Source: Paracoccus liaowanqingii
GTDB lineage: Bacteria > Pseudomonadota > Alphaproteobacteria > Rhodobacterales > Rhodobacteraceae
DNA: 64,000 nucleotides
Assembly (NCBI RefSeq): GCF_004683865.2
Contig: NZ_CP040765.1
Span: forward strand, 1-64,000
Reading direction: 5' to 3'
Below, piece after piece: positions 7,635 through 17,970 of this stretch. Made by a program: the position numbers and the translations under genes. A model generated the notes under the pieces. That model made no database searches and had not been told where the DNA came from. It was given only the letters and a program-made list of their open reading frames with translations. Position 1 is the first letter of the stretch; every line of letters starts with the position of its first letter.

Positions 7635-8831
7635 ATGAAGAGACTGACGATGAGGAAGATCAGAGAAGCACTGCGGCTGCATGCTGGCGGGTTGTCGACG
7701 CGGAAGATTGCCGAAAGCCTCGGCGTCGGGCAGAGCACGGCGTGCGATTATCTCAAGCGGGTCGAGCGCGCCGGTCTGAGCTGGCCGCTTGCGGCGCAGA
7801 TGACGGACGCGGCGCTGGAAGCGCTGCTGTTTCACCCGACCGGCGGCCCCAACCGTCTCGTCGAGGCCCGGCCGGACTGGCCAGCGATCCATCGTGAACT
7901 GAGGCGGCCGGGCGTGACCCTGTCGCTGCTCTGGGAGGAATACCGCGCGGTTCATCCCGAAGGTTATGGCTATAGCCGCTTCTGCGATCTCTACAGGCGC
8001 TGGAGCGGCCGGCTGACGCCGGTGATGCGCCAGCACCATGTCGCCGGCGAGCGGTTGTTCGTTGACTACGCCGGCACCACACTGGAGGTCATGGACGGAG
8101 CGACCGGCGAAGTTCGCCGGGCGCAGCTGTTCGTCGCCGCACTCGGCGCCTCGAACCTGACCTATGCCGAAGCAACCTGGAGCCAGGGGCTGTCCGACTG
8201 GATCGGCGCCCATTGCCGGGCATTCAGCTATCTCGGTGGGGTGCCGGCGCAGGTGGTGTCGGACAACCTGAGGTCCGGCGTCACCAAGGCCTGCTTCTAT
8301 GAGCCCGCGGTGAACCGGACCTATGCCGACATGGCCGCGCATTACGGCACCGCGGTGGTGCCGGCCCGGCCGCGCAAACCGCGCGACAAGGCCAAGGTCG
8401 AGGTGGCGGTCCAGATCGCCCAACGCTGGATCGCGGCGCGCCTGCGCAATCAGCGCTTCTTTTCGTTGCCAGAACTGAACGCCGCGATCCGCGTCCTCCT
8501 CGATCAGCTGAACGACCGAGTGACCCGGCATCTCGGCGCCAGCCGGCGGGATCTGTTCGAAGAGATCGAGCGCTCGGCGCTCCGCTCCTTGCCAGCCGAG
8601 CCTTATGTCTTCTCCGAATGGAAGCAATGTACGGTCGGGCTCGACTACCATGTCGAGGTCGACAAGCATTACTACTCGGCGCCACACAGCCTGTTGCGCG
8701 AGAAGGTCTGGGTCCGTTTCACTGCCCGGACGATCGAGATCTTCCACCTTGGCAAGCGTGTCGCGGCCCACGCGAGGACCTCGTCCAACCGCAAGCATAC
8801 CACCGTCGCCGATCACATGCCGGCCAGTCAT
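7635..8831 (+). pseudogene. istA: istA of element A, N-terminal part, disrupted by element B
   Basis: Begins at the ATG at 7635 (MKRLTMRKIREALRLHAGGL), which contains the helix-turn-helix region (TRKIAESLGVGQSTACDYLKR). The DDE integrase core follows with FVDYAGTTLEVMD, VVSDNLRSGV and KPRDKAKVEVAVQIAQRWI. The frame is broken after MPASH by element B. It resumes at 11144 in the same frame after one copy of the GTCAT duplication is removed (RRYSDWSPARLKSW...) and ends at 11479. IstA is the transposase that works with the IstB helper ATPase. Confidence 0.88.
8827..8831. repeat. target-site duplication GTCAT of inner IS21-family element B, left
   Basis: GTCAT at 8827-8831 is repeated at 11139-11143. 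Removing element B and one copy restores an uninterrupted istA reading frame (MPASHRRYSDW), which confirms the boundaries. Confidence 0.9.
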
Positions 8832-8973
8832 TGTGAGTGCTGGACGTAATCTCCCCAAAACGGCTGGATGAAAATTCCCCAGTTTAGCGCTGATGCCGAT
8901 GGTCAGGGGGCATGCCCCCTGACCATCGGCGGCGCAGGATTACCTCTGCTGATGCCAAAGGAAGGGCGGGCAG

Positions 8974-11071
<2,098 letters not shown>

Positions 11072-11138
11072 TCGCCGAACTCGAAGGGTGGGGAAATTTG
11101 CGCCAGCACTTCTGGGGAAATTCGATCCAGCATTTACA

Positions 11139-11479
11139 GTCATCGGCGCTATTCCGACTGGTCGCCCGCGCGGCTGAAGTCCTGGGCGGCAAAAATCGGT
11201 CCGAACACCGCCACCCTGGTCGCGGTGATCCTGCGCGATCGCAGCCACCCCGAGCAGGGCTTCCGCTCCTGCCTCGGTATCATGCGCCTGGCCAAACCCT
11301 ATGGCCCCGAGGCGCTGGAAGCGGCCTGCGAGCGGGCGCTCACGATCGGGGCGCGGTCCTACTCTTCGGTGAACTCGATCCTGAAGAACAACCTGCATCG
11401 CAGCAGCCGGCCCGAACCCGCCGCGGACGGGCCCGCGATCCAGCACGGCAATATCCGTGGCCCCGGTTACTTCCATTGA
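11139..11479 (+). pseudogene. istA: istA of element A, C-terminal part
   Basis: Begins with the second GTCAT copy and continues the element A istA frame (RRYSDWSPARLKSW, IGPNTATLVAVILRDR, HPEQGFRSCLGIMRLAKPYG) to TGA at 11477-11479. This is the IstA C-terminal domain separated from its N-terminal part by element B. The istB gene follows 11 bp later. Confidence 0.85.
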
Positions 11480-11490
11480 AAGGACAGAAG

Positions 11491-12255
11491 ATGCTCACCC
11501 ACCCGACCCTGGACCAGCTCCGCAACTTGCGGCTCGACGGCATGGCCGAGGCGTTTGTCGAATTGCAGACGCAGGACGCCACCGCAGAACTGAGCCATCC
11601 CGAATGGCTCGGCCTGCTGGTCGACCGCGAGATCGCCAGCCGCAATACCCGCCGTTTCCAAACGCGCATGCGTGCAGCGAAGCTACGTCACATCGGCGCC
11701 GCAATCGAAGATGTCGACTTCCGCACTCCGCGTAGACTGGACCGAATGCTGTTCCAGCAGCTTGCCACCGGGCGCTGGATCGCAGACGCCCGCAATCTGA
11801 TGATCACCGGGCCATGTGGCGTTGGAAAGACTTGGCTCGCTTGCGCCCTCGGCCAACGCGCCTGCCGCGACAACCTCACCGTCATCTATCAGCGGATGCC
11901 GCGCCTCTTCGTCGATCTCGAACTTGCCCACGGTGACGGGCGCTTTCCGCGCCTGTTCCGGTCCCTGGTGAAGGCTGACCTGCTCATCCTCGACGATTGG
12001 GGCCCGGATCGCCTGACCGCCGGCCAGCGGCGCGATCTGATGGAAATCGTCGAGGACCGGCATGACCGCGGCTCGATCCTGATCACCAGCCAGTTGCCGG
12101 TCTCGGCCTGGCACGACGTGATCGGCGAACCGACATTTGCCGATGCCATCCTCGACCGCTTGGTCCACAACGCCCATCGCCTCAACCTCGACGGGCCGTC
12201 AATGCGCCGCTCGGGTAATCCCACCGAAAATCTTGACGAAGGTCACAGCGCCTGA
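11491..12255 (+). CDS. istB: IstB helper ATPase of element A
   Basis: 254 residues from the ATG at 11491, which follows AAAGGACAGAAG; longer upstream frames would run through the element B end and are not real. Walker A is GPCGVGKTWLA near residue 107 and Walker B is LLILDDWGPDRL near 165; SILITSQLPVSAWHDVIGEP is the sensor/arginine region. It is a DnaC-like AAA+ helper of the IS21 transposase. It is intact, but its own istA is interrupted, so element A could move only with IstA supplied in trans. Confidence 0.92.
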   Translation: MLTHPTLDQLRNLRLDGMAEAFVELQTQDATAELSHPEWLGLLVDREIASRNTRRFQTRMRAAKLRHIGAAIEDVDFRTPRRLDRMLFQQLATGRWIADARNLMITGPCGVGKTWLACALGQRACRDNLTVIYQRMPRLFVDLELAHGDGRFPRLFRSLVKADLLILDDWGPDRLTAGQRRDLMEIVEDRHDRGSILITSQLPVSAWHDVIGEPTFADAILDRLVHNAHRLNLDGPSMRRSGNPTENLDEGHSA

Positions 12256-12292
12256 CATCAAAACTATGCCTATGCGGCAAAGATCCTCAGCT

Positions 12293-12355
12293 GACCGGAT
12301 ACCCCGGAATGACTGACCGGATGTTGTCGGAACAGCCGACCGGATGCGTCGGAAT
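12293..12355 (-). repeat. three terminal repeats at the right end of IS21-family element A
   Basis: GACCGGAT-N5-6-GGAAT/GGAAC copies begin near 12293, 12315 and 12338, inverted relative to the four copies at the left end (7465-7551). They are the presumed IstA binding sites of the right end. Confidence 0.75.
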
Positions 12356-12357
12356 GC

Positions 12358-13030
12358 GCAGGACGGTTGCAGCCAAAGCGATAGCGGAGAGGTATGTCTC
12401 CGGGCACCTGTCGTAACGCGTGGCCACCCGCCTCCAGTCTTTCAGCCGACCGAACATGATCTCGATGCGATTGCGCCTTTTGTAGCGGCGTTTATCGTAT
12501 TTCACGGTCTTTTTGCGGGACTTCCGGCCGGGGATGCAGGCTTTTATGCCCTTGTCTTCCAACATTTCTCTCAGCCAGTCCGCGTCGTAGCCCCTGTCTG
12601 CCAAGAGCCAGTCGGCCTTCGGTAGGCTGCCCAGCAGCGCCGCCGCCCCCGTGTAGTCGCTGACCTGCCCTGCCGTCATGAAGAACCGGATCGGTCGGCC
12701 TTTCGCATCAGTGACGGCGTGCAGCTTTGTGTTCATGCCGCCCTTCGTTCGACCGATCTGGCGACCGCGCCCCCCTTTTTGGCCCGCAGGCTGCAAGCCG
12801 TGCGATGCGCTTTCAGATAAGTCGCGTCAATCATGATCGTCTTCGGATCCGTGCCTTCAGCGGCCAGGCCCACCATGATCCGGGCGAAGACCCCGTTGTC
12901 GCTCCAACGCTTCCAGCGATTGTAGAGGGTCTTGGCCGGTCCGTATTCCCTCGGTGCATCGCACCATCTCAAGCCATTGCGATTGATGAAAATAATGCCG
13001 CTCAGGACGCGCAGATCATCGACACGTGGC
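12358..13030 (-). pseudogene. IS5-type copy 2 transposase, body (second frame and most of the first)
   Basis: On the minus strand the first frame resumes at 13030 (DDLRVLSGIIFINRNGLRWC) and ends at 12733. The catalytic frame runs from 12796 (GGMNTKLHAVTDAKGRPIRF, LADRGYDADWLREML, KRRYKRRNRIEIMFGRLKDW). The slippery stretch AAAAAGGGGGG is present between frames. The catalytic frame has lost its natural end because element A is inserted there; it now reads through the IS21 terminal repeats to a stop at 12287. This copy lacks the TAA stop that inactivates copy 1. Confidence 0.85.
13022..13030. repeat. 9-bp target-site duplication of the IS256-family element, left
   Basis: ACACGTGGC at 13022-13030 is repeated at 14431-14439. 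Joining the flanks through one copy restores the IS5-type first-frame sequence GRPRVDD. Nine bases fits the IS256 family (8-9 bp). Confidence 0.92.
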
Positions 13031-14430
13031 GAGCTATGGCCGATTTTGGGTGATGGGGTCTGAGAAGGCGGCGTATCGTGGTGGGTGTCAAAGCCTGCCA
13101 GAACCTCCCGAAGGAGCGATACGCCTTGGAAGATGATATCACGATCACCCCGCTTCACCAGCCCGGATCTGTCGTTGATCCACTCACCGAGATTGCACGC
13201 GACGGCGCCCGGCAGATGCTGGCAGCGGCACTCAGGGCTGAGGCCGCGAGTTTTGTCGCGCAGTTTGCTGAGGAGCGCCTGCCCGATGGCAGGCAGCGCG
13301 TTGTCCACCACGGCACCGGCCCTGAGCGGAACATCCAGACCGGGATCGGCCCTATCCCGGTGCAGAGACAGAAGGTGCGCGACCGGGCAGCTGATGCGCC
13401 GCCGGAGGACAAGATCCGGTTCAATTCGCGCATTCTTCCGAAGTGGGCGCGCCGTTCGCCTAGCCTTGATGCTCTGCTTCCGGTCCTCTACTTGCGCGGC
13501 GTCTCGACTGGAGACTTCCAGGAGGCTCTGAGCGCGCTGGTCGGTCCGGATGCGCCCAACCTGTCGCCAGGAGCGATCTCGCGGCTCACGGGCGAGTGGC
13601 AAGCAGAACATGACCGCTGGCAACGCCGAAACCTCTCGGCCCGGCGCTACGTCTATGTCTGGGCCGACGGCGTGTATCTGCAGGCCCGGATGGAGCCGCA
13701 GGCCGAGTGCATGCTGGTGATCATCGGGGCGACGCCGGAAGGGAAGAAGGAGCTGCTGGGGTTCCAGGTTGGGGTCCGCGAGAGCGCGCAGAGCTGGCAT
13801 GAACTGCTGGTCGACCTCAGGGCCCGCGGCCTCTCGGCGCCACCGGACCTCGCGGTCGGAGATGGTGCCCTTGGCTTCTGGAAGGCGCTGGATGAGATCT
13901 TCCCCGACACGCGCCACCAACGCTGTTGGACCCACAAGGTGTCCAACGTCCTGAACAAGCTTCCGAAGTCGATGCACCCGGCGGTGAAGACTGACCTGCG
14001 GGAGATCTGGCAAGCCGCGACCCGCGCGGCGGCAGAGACCGCCGTCAATACCTTCGTCGAGAAGTATGGCGTGAAATACGAGAAAGCCGTCGCCTGCCTG
14101 ACCAAGGATCGAGAGGCACTGCTGGCCTTCTACGACTTCCCGGCCGCTCACTGGGACCACCTGCGCACGTCCAACCCGATCGAGAGCGTCTTCGCGACCG
14201 TCCGCCATCGCACCGTCCGAACCAAAGGCGCGTTGTCTCAGAAGACAGCGAAGCTGATGGTGTTCAAGCTGGTTCAGGCCGCAGCGAAGAAATGGCGACG
14301 ACTGAAGGGCGCAAACCAGTTGCCTCTCGTCGTCGAAGGCGTCAAGTTCACTGACGGTGTCGCCGAGCAGGACGCCAACGAAAGCCGCGCCGCTTGATCA
14401 GGCCGCGTCACCCAAAATCCCGCATAGCTC
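13031..14430 (+). mobile_element. IS256-family element, 1400 bp
   Basis: The terminal inverted repeats are GAGCTATGGCCGATTTTGGG on the left and GAGCTATGCGGGATTTTGGG read inward from the right. They are bounded by the 9-bp duplication ACACGTGGC. The element contains one transposase gene and looks complete and probably functional. It is inserted in the transposase gene of IS5-type copy 2. Confidence 0.93.
13078..14397 (+). CDS. IS256-family transposase (mutator type)
   Basis: 439 residues from a GTG at 13078; residues from EDDITITPLHQPGSVVDPLT onward match the family, so a shorter form is possible. The mutator-type DDE core shows YVYVWADGVYLQARME (first Asp region), DLAVGDGALGFWKALDEIFP (second Asp) and QRCWTHKVSNVLNKLPK (conserved C-x2-H). 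The C-terminal TSNPIESVFATVRHRT holds the Glu. The frame is intact. Confidence 0.95.
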   Translation: MVGVKACQNLPKERYALEDDITITPLHQPGSVVDPLTEIARDGARQMLAAALRAEAASFVAQFAEERLPDGRQRVVHHGTGPERNIQTGIGPIPVQRQKVRDRAADAPPEDKIRFNSRILPKWARRSPSLDALLPVLYLRGVSTGDFQEALSALVGPDAPNLSPGAISRLTGEWQAEHDRWQRRNLSARRYVYVWADGVYLQARMEPQAECMLVIIGATPEGKKELLGFQVGVRESAQSWHELLVDLRARGLSAPPDLAVGDGALGFWKALDEIFPDTRHQRCWTHKVSNVLNKLPKSMHPAVKTDLREIWQAATRAAAETAVNTFVEKYGVKYEKAVACLTKDREALLAFYDFPAAHWDHLRTSNPIESVFATVRHRTVRTKGALSQKTAKLMVFKLVQAAAKKWRRLKGANQLPLVVEGVKFTDGVAEQDANESRAA

Positions 14431-14513
14431 ACACGTGGCCGGCCATGGCTTTTGGGAAAGAAAGGGCGAAGCCGCGCCATCTGTGCTTCGGTCAGCCAGA
14501 ACAAGTTGCTCAT
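14431..14513 (-). pseudogene. IS5-type copy 2 transposase, N-terminal fragment
   Basis: An ATG at 14513 (minus strand) begins MSNLFWLTEAQMARLRPFF, nearly identical to copy 1, and the fragment is cut after GRPRV by the IS256-family element. Beyond that the frame runs into the inserted element. The remaining IS5-type sequence is at 12358-13030. Confidence 0.85.
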
Positions 14514-14575
14514 TCATCAGGTCTCCTTGCAGAGCCTGAATCATGTCAAACGTCTGAAATCAATGGGTCTAGAAC

Positions 14576-15541
14576 CTAGGTGTACACCCGGAAATAATCG
14601 GTGCGCATATGGGTAAGCTTGTGCGTCTCCAGCAACGGATCGGGGAATGCGTAGTCCGATCGCAACGCCAGTGTGATAAGCGGCCAGAAGACGTCGTCTG
14701 CCGCCTCCATCTCGGCCGATCGGCTCAGTGTCCATACCAGCACCTCGTCAGTTGCGGGATCGCGGATGGGGCGACGGTTGAAATAGACCACGCATTGATC
14801 GCTGACCAGCAAGACGCCGTAGCGGTTATAGCTTGTGGTCATGTCGGGCTCGGTCGTCACGCCGCTGCTTTCATGTCGTTCGCCGGGTTCGCCCCATTCA
14901 TGAAGATAGGCGCCGTAGACATGGGGCTCGAACCCCTTGTGTTCGACGACGTCGATCTCGATGCTGGTGGCAGGAGCAAGAATGCTGCGGGCGTTCAGAA
15001 ACCAGAAGGCAGGCCATGTCAGCGGATGCTCGGGGAACAGCATGCGCGCTTCGAAGTAACCGTGCCGCCAGCCCCGCATGATCGTGCCATCCGAACGCGC
15101 CGACTGGATATTGCCGCTGATCCACTGAAACTCGGGTTCCTCGTTGCCGTAGTAATGCGGCACATTCATCCTTTCGCCGACGTATTTCGCCGAGATCTGA
15201 AGGGCCGTCCCGTGCGAGGCCTCGGCGTCGCTGACAATGGCATAGGGGTCAAAACCCTCTTCCCCGCCCCATCGGGCAAAGGCGGCCCGACCATAGAACC
15301 CCGGATCGGCCGTACCGGCCTTGGGTCCGGCGGCCCATATCTCGCGGTCAAGCGTCAGGAAGGGATCCTCGAAGATGATCGTGCGCCCAGCAGTCGGATC
15401 CTGTTCCGGATCGAAATCGAGATCCGCGGCCAAGGCGGGCCTCCACCCCGCCAGACCAAGCCCCGACGCAAGAGCGGCGCCCGGGCCCATTGCCAGCACG
15501 CCGCGGCGTGACAGGTCCTTAGGTCGGTTGTCCCGGTTCAT
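14576..15541 (-). CDS. secreted glycoside hydrolase family 16 protein (exopolysaccharide depolymerase-like)
   Basis: 321 residues. The N-terminus carries a Tat-type signal (SRRGVLAMG at 11-19, hydrophobic stretch, ALA-A cleavage near 38), so the enzyme is probably exported folded. The GH16 catalytic motif ExDxxE is visible as EIDVVE (Glu195, Asp197, Glu200), with WPAFWFLN forming part of the sugar cleft. In exopolysaccharide clusters such enzymes (ExoK-like) trim or release polymer chains. Its ATG overlaps the stop of the upstream glycosyltransferase by ATGA. Its TAG stop lies in the CTAG target of the IS5-type insertion, so the insertion did not change the protein. Substrate is not predictable from this alone. 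Confidence 0.9.
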   Translation of the reverse strand: MNRDNRPKDLSRRGVLAMGPGAALASGLGLAGWRPALAADLDFDPEQDPTAGRTIIFEDPFLTLDREIWAAGPKAGTADPGFYGRAAFARWGGEEGFDPYAIVSDAEASHGTALQISAKYVGERMNVPHYYGNEEPEFQWISGNIQSARSDGTIMRGWRHGYFEARMLFPEHPLTWPAFWFLNARSILAPATSIEIDVVEHKGFEPHVYGAYLHEWGEPGERHESSGVTTEPDMTTSYNRYGVLLVSDQCVVYFNRRPIRDPATDEVLVWTLSRSAEMEAADDVFWPLITLALRSDYAFPDPLLETHKLTHMRTDYFRVYT

Positions 15542-16635
15542 TGTTCCTGCCCCGCAACTGCCGCAACGCGGGCCTTGCTTTCAAGGCCTTTGGCATAGAC
15601 TGCCAGGGTCTCCTTGGCCACGCGGTCAATTCTCAGACGATCAATGCCAATCTGACTGTTTGCCCGCCAGTCGGCAAGGGTATCGGGATCCTCAAGAAGC
15701 TTGCAAAGTGCCGCGCAAATCGCGGCAGGGTCTGACTTTGGCACCAGGATACCTGCCTTTCCGTCTTCGAGAAGTTCGGGAATGCCGTCGACCCGCGTGG
15801 CGATCACCGCGCACCCCGCCTCACGCGCCTCCGGCAGCACAAGCGGAGCAGGATCGGCCAGCGACGGAAGCACGAAGATGTCGGCCCCCAGCATCCAGCG
15901 ATAAGGATCAACCTGACTGCCGGCAAATGTCACCGCGTCGGCGCATGCAAGATCCGCGGCCATCTGCCTGTACAGCTTGCCGTGCGGACCCTCCCCGACC
16001 ACGCAAAGCCGCGAATTGGGGAAGCGGGCATGGGCCATGGCAAAGCCGTGCATCAGGTCCGGCAAGCCCTTTCTGGGATGCAGGCCCCCGACGAACACGA
16101 TCGTGGGCGAAGTCAGGGCGGCCTTGCGGTTGTCACGGTTGCGGAACCGGGCAGAGCCGATGGTGCCGTTCAGCACGACATCCAGCTTTCGGGCCGGCAC
16201 GCCGCGCGCGCGCATCGACACGCCGACCGCGGCGCTGACCGCGATGACACGTGTGCCCAGCCCCATCAGGATCGCGCTTTTCTCGAACCCGTTATGGACC
16301 GTGGTGATCAGCGGAATTTCGGCATGGCGGCAAACCGGCCAGGCCAGGACAGCGCTGGTCATCATGTGGGCGTGAACGACATCGGGTCGCCATGTGCGGA
16401 CCACACGTCGCAGCGCACGGACGGCGTCGAACAGGACCCGCGGCTTTCGGGTGTGATCGATCAGCGCGGTCTCGACGCCTGTCGTCGTGAGCAGATCGTC
16501 AAAATCGCCACCGGCACTTGCGATCATCACATCATGCCCGGTCCGGCGTTGCTCGCAGGCCAGATCGACCGCAGCATGGACATGACCGTTCGATCGCCGG
16601 GTGTGATTCAGCAGATGCAGGATCCGGAGCGTCAT
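15538..16635 (-). CDS. glycosyltransferase, GT4 family
   Basis: 365 residues from the ATG at 16635; a longer upstream frame runs through the neighbouring gene and is rejected. GT-B fold: the N-terminal Rossmann half (MTLRILHLLNHTRRSNGHVH) and the C-terminal nucleotide-sugar half with IVFVGGLHPRKGLPDLM and the family motif LPSLADPAPLVLPEAREAG (two Glu seven residues apart). It presumably adds one sugar to the lipid-linked repeat unit on the inner face of the membrane. The start overlaps the upstream gene stop (ATGA), and the GH16 gene follows with a second ATGA overlap, so the three genes are translationally coupled. Confidence 0.88.
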   Translation of the reverse strand: MTLRILHLLNHTRRSNGHVHAAVDLACEQRRTGHDVMIASAGGDFDDLLTTTGVETALIDHTRKPRVLFDAVRALRRVVRTWRPDVVHAHMMTSAVLAWPVCRHAEIPLITTVHNGFEKSAILMGLGTRVIAVSAAVGVSMRARGVPARKLDVVLNGTIGSARFRNRDNRKAALTSPTIVFVGGLHPRKGLPDLMHGFAMAHARFPNSRLCVVGEGPHGKLYRQMAADLACADAVTFAGSQVDPYRWMLGADIFVLPSLADPAPLVLPEAREAGCAVIATRVDGIPELLEDGKAGILVPKSDPAAICAALCKLLEDPDTLADWRANSQIGIDRLRIDRVAKETLAVYAKGLESKARVAAVAGQEQ

Positions 16636-17891
16636 TCTGCGATGTCCTTCCGTGACGGGATCTGGGAACCTTGCGGCCCATTCAGCGCTCGCTCTTGCCG
16701 CGCCGCCCGGACATGCGCTGCCAGAACCGCCTCCATCCGGCTGTGAAACCTGTCGGGCGAGAACTGCATGGCATGGTCGACAATCGCCGCGCTGTCGAAG
16801 ATGCCCGTCGCCAGGGCCGCTTCCATGCGGGCGACACCGTCGATAATGGCCTCGACCGACTGGTCGTCGAAGAACAGGCCCGTCACACCATCGACCACGG
16901 TTTCCAGGGCGCCGCCGCGACGATAGGCCAGCACCGGGCGCCCGCTGGCCATCGCTTCGATCGGGACGATGCCGAAGTCCTCGTCGCCCGGAAAGACCAG
17001 CGAGCGGCATCGCGCATAATGATGACGCAACACATTGAACGGCTGCGGTCCCAGAATGGTGACACTGGAGCCTGCCATTTTCCGGACCGTCTCCAGCATC
17101 TCGCCGCCACCGATCACCACCAGCTTCTGCCCCGTCCGGTTGAAGGCCTCGACCGTCAGGTCGGGGCGCTTGTAGGCGACCAGCTCGCCCACCATCAGAT
17201 GATAGTCGCCCAGCTCATCGGGCGGGACCGGGCCAAAATCCGCGACGGCGACCGGAGGATAGACGACCGATGCGCCCCGGTTGTAATAGCGGCGGATGCG
17301 GTGGCGGACATTGTCGGAATTTGCGACGAACCCGTCGACCCTCTGCGCCGAGACCGCATCCCAGTTGCGGATGTAATGGGTCAGGGGCTTCATCAGAAAC
17401 CGTTTCAGGCGGCCGCTGCGCGCGCTGTAATCGTGATACATGTTCCAGACATAGCGCATCGGCGAATGGCAATAGCAGACATGGACCGCGTTCCCCATGG
17501 GCACGATGCCCTTGGCAGGGCCTGATTCACTGCTGATGATCAGGTCGTATTTCCGCAGGTCCAGTTCCTCCAGCGCCAGAGGCATCAGAGGAAGATAGGA
17601 CTTGTAGTAACGGGCCGCGCGGGGCAGGCGGCCCACGAACGTGGTCGTCACATTGTGCCTGCGGATCGTGGCCGAGACCGCGCCGGGGTCATAGACATGG
17701 GTGAAGATGTCGGCATCGGGAAACATCTCGCACAGAGCCTCGAGCACCTTCTCGCCGCCGCGCATCGTCACCAGCCAATAGTGAATGATCGCGACCCGCA
17801 GCCCCTGCAAGGCCGGGTCGCTGACGACCTTGGCCCCGACCTCCGCCTGCGGTGAGGGGGAGATCAGTTCCAGATGATCGAAGGTCCTCAT
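16632..17891 (-). CDS. glycosyltransferase, GT4 family
   Basis: 419 residues from ATG at 17891 (MRTFDHLELISPSP); an in-frame start at 17957 is possible. GT-B fold: RVAIIHYWLVTMRGGEKVLEAL marks the N-terminal half with a glycine-rich acceptor loop. The C-terminal half has KRPDLTVEAF and FPGDEDFGIVPIEAMASGRPV, the E-x7-E motif. CHSPMRYVWNMY is typical of mannosyl- or related transferases in capsule clusters. Part of the minus-strand exopolysaccharide run, 79 bp after the Wzc-like gene and overlapping the next glycosyltransferase by ATGA. Confidence 0.88.
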   Translation of the reverse strand: MRTFDHLELISPSPQAEVGAKVVSDPALQGLRVAIIHYWLVTMRGGEKVLEALCEMFPDADIFTHVYDPGAVSATIRRHNVTTTFVGRLPRAARYYKSYLPLMPLALEELDLRKYDLIISSESGPAKGIVPMGNAVHVCYCHSPMRYVWNMYHDYSARSGRLKRFLMKPLTHYIRNWDAVSAQRVDGFVANSDNVRHRIRRYYNRGASVVYPPVAVADFGPVPPDELGDYHLMVGELVAYKRPDLTVEAFNRTGQKLVVIGGGEMLETVRKMAGSSVTILGPQPFNVLRHHYARCRSLVFPGDEDFGIVPIEAMASGRPVLAYRRGGALETVVDGVTGLFFDDQSVEAIIDGVARMEAALATGIFDSAAIVDHAMQFSPDRFHSRMEAVLAAHVRAARQERALNGPQGSQIPSRKDIAE

Positions 17892-17970
17892 GGCCTGCGC
17901 CTTTGTCTGCCGCGGATCGAGGCATCGCGATGGCCGCAGGTGTTCCGGAGGTGGCACGAACTAGGAGCGT

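Noticed and set aside
7416..8858. A 480-codon open frame on the minus strand opposite istA of element A
   Set aside because: Shadow of the high-GC istA gene; residue composition is typical of a reverse-frame translation and there is no domain.
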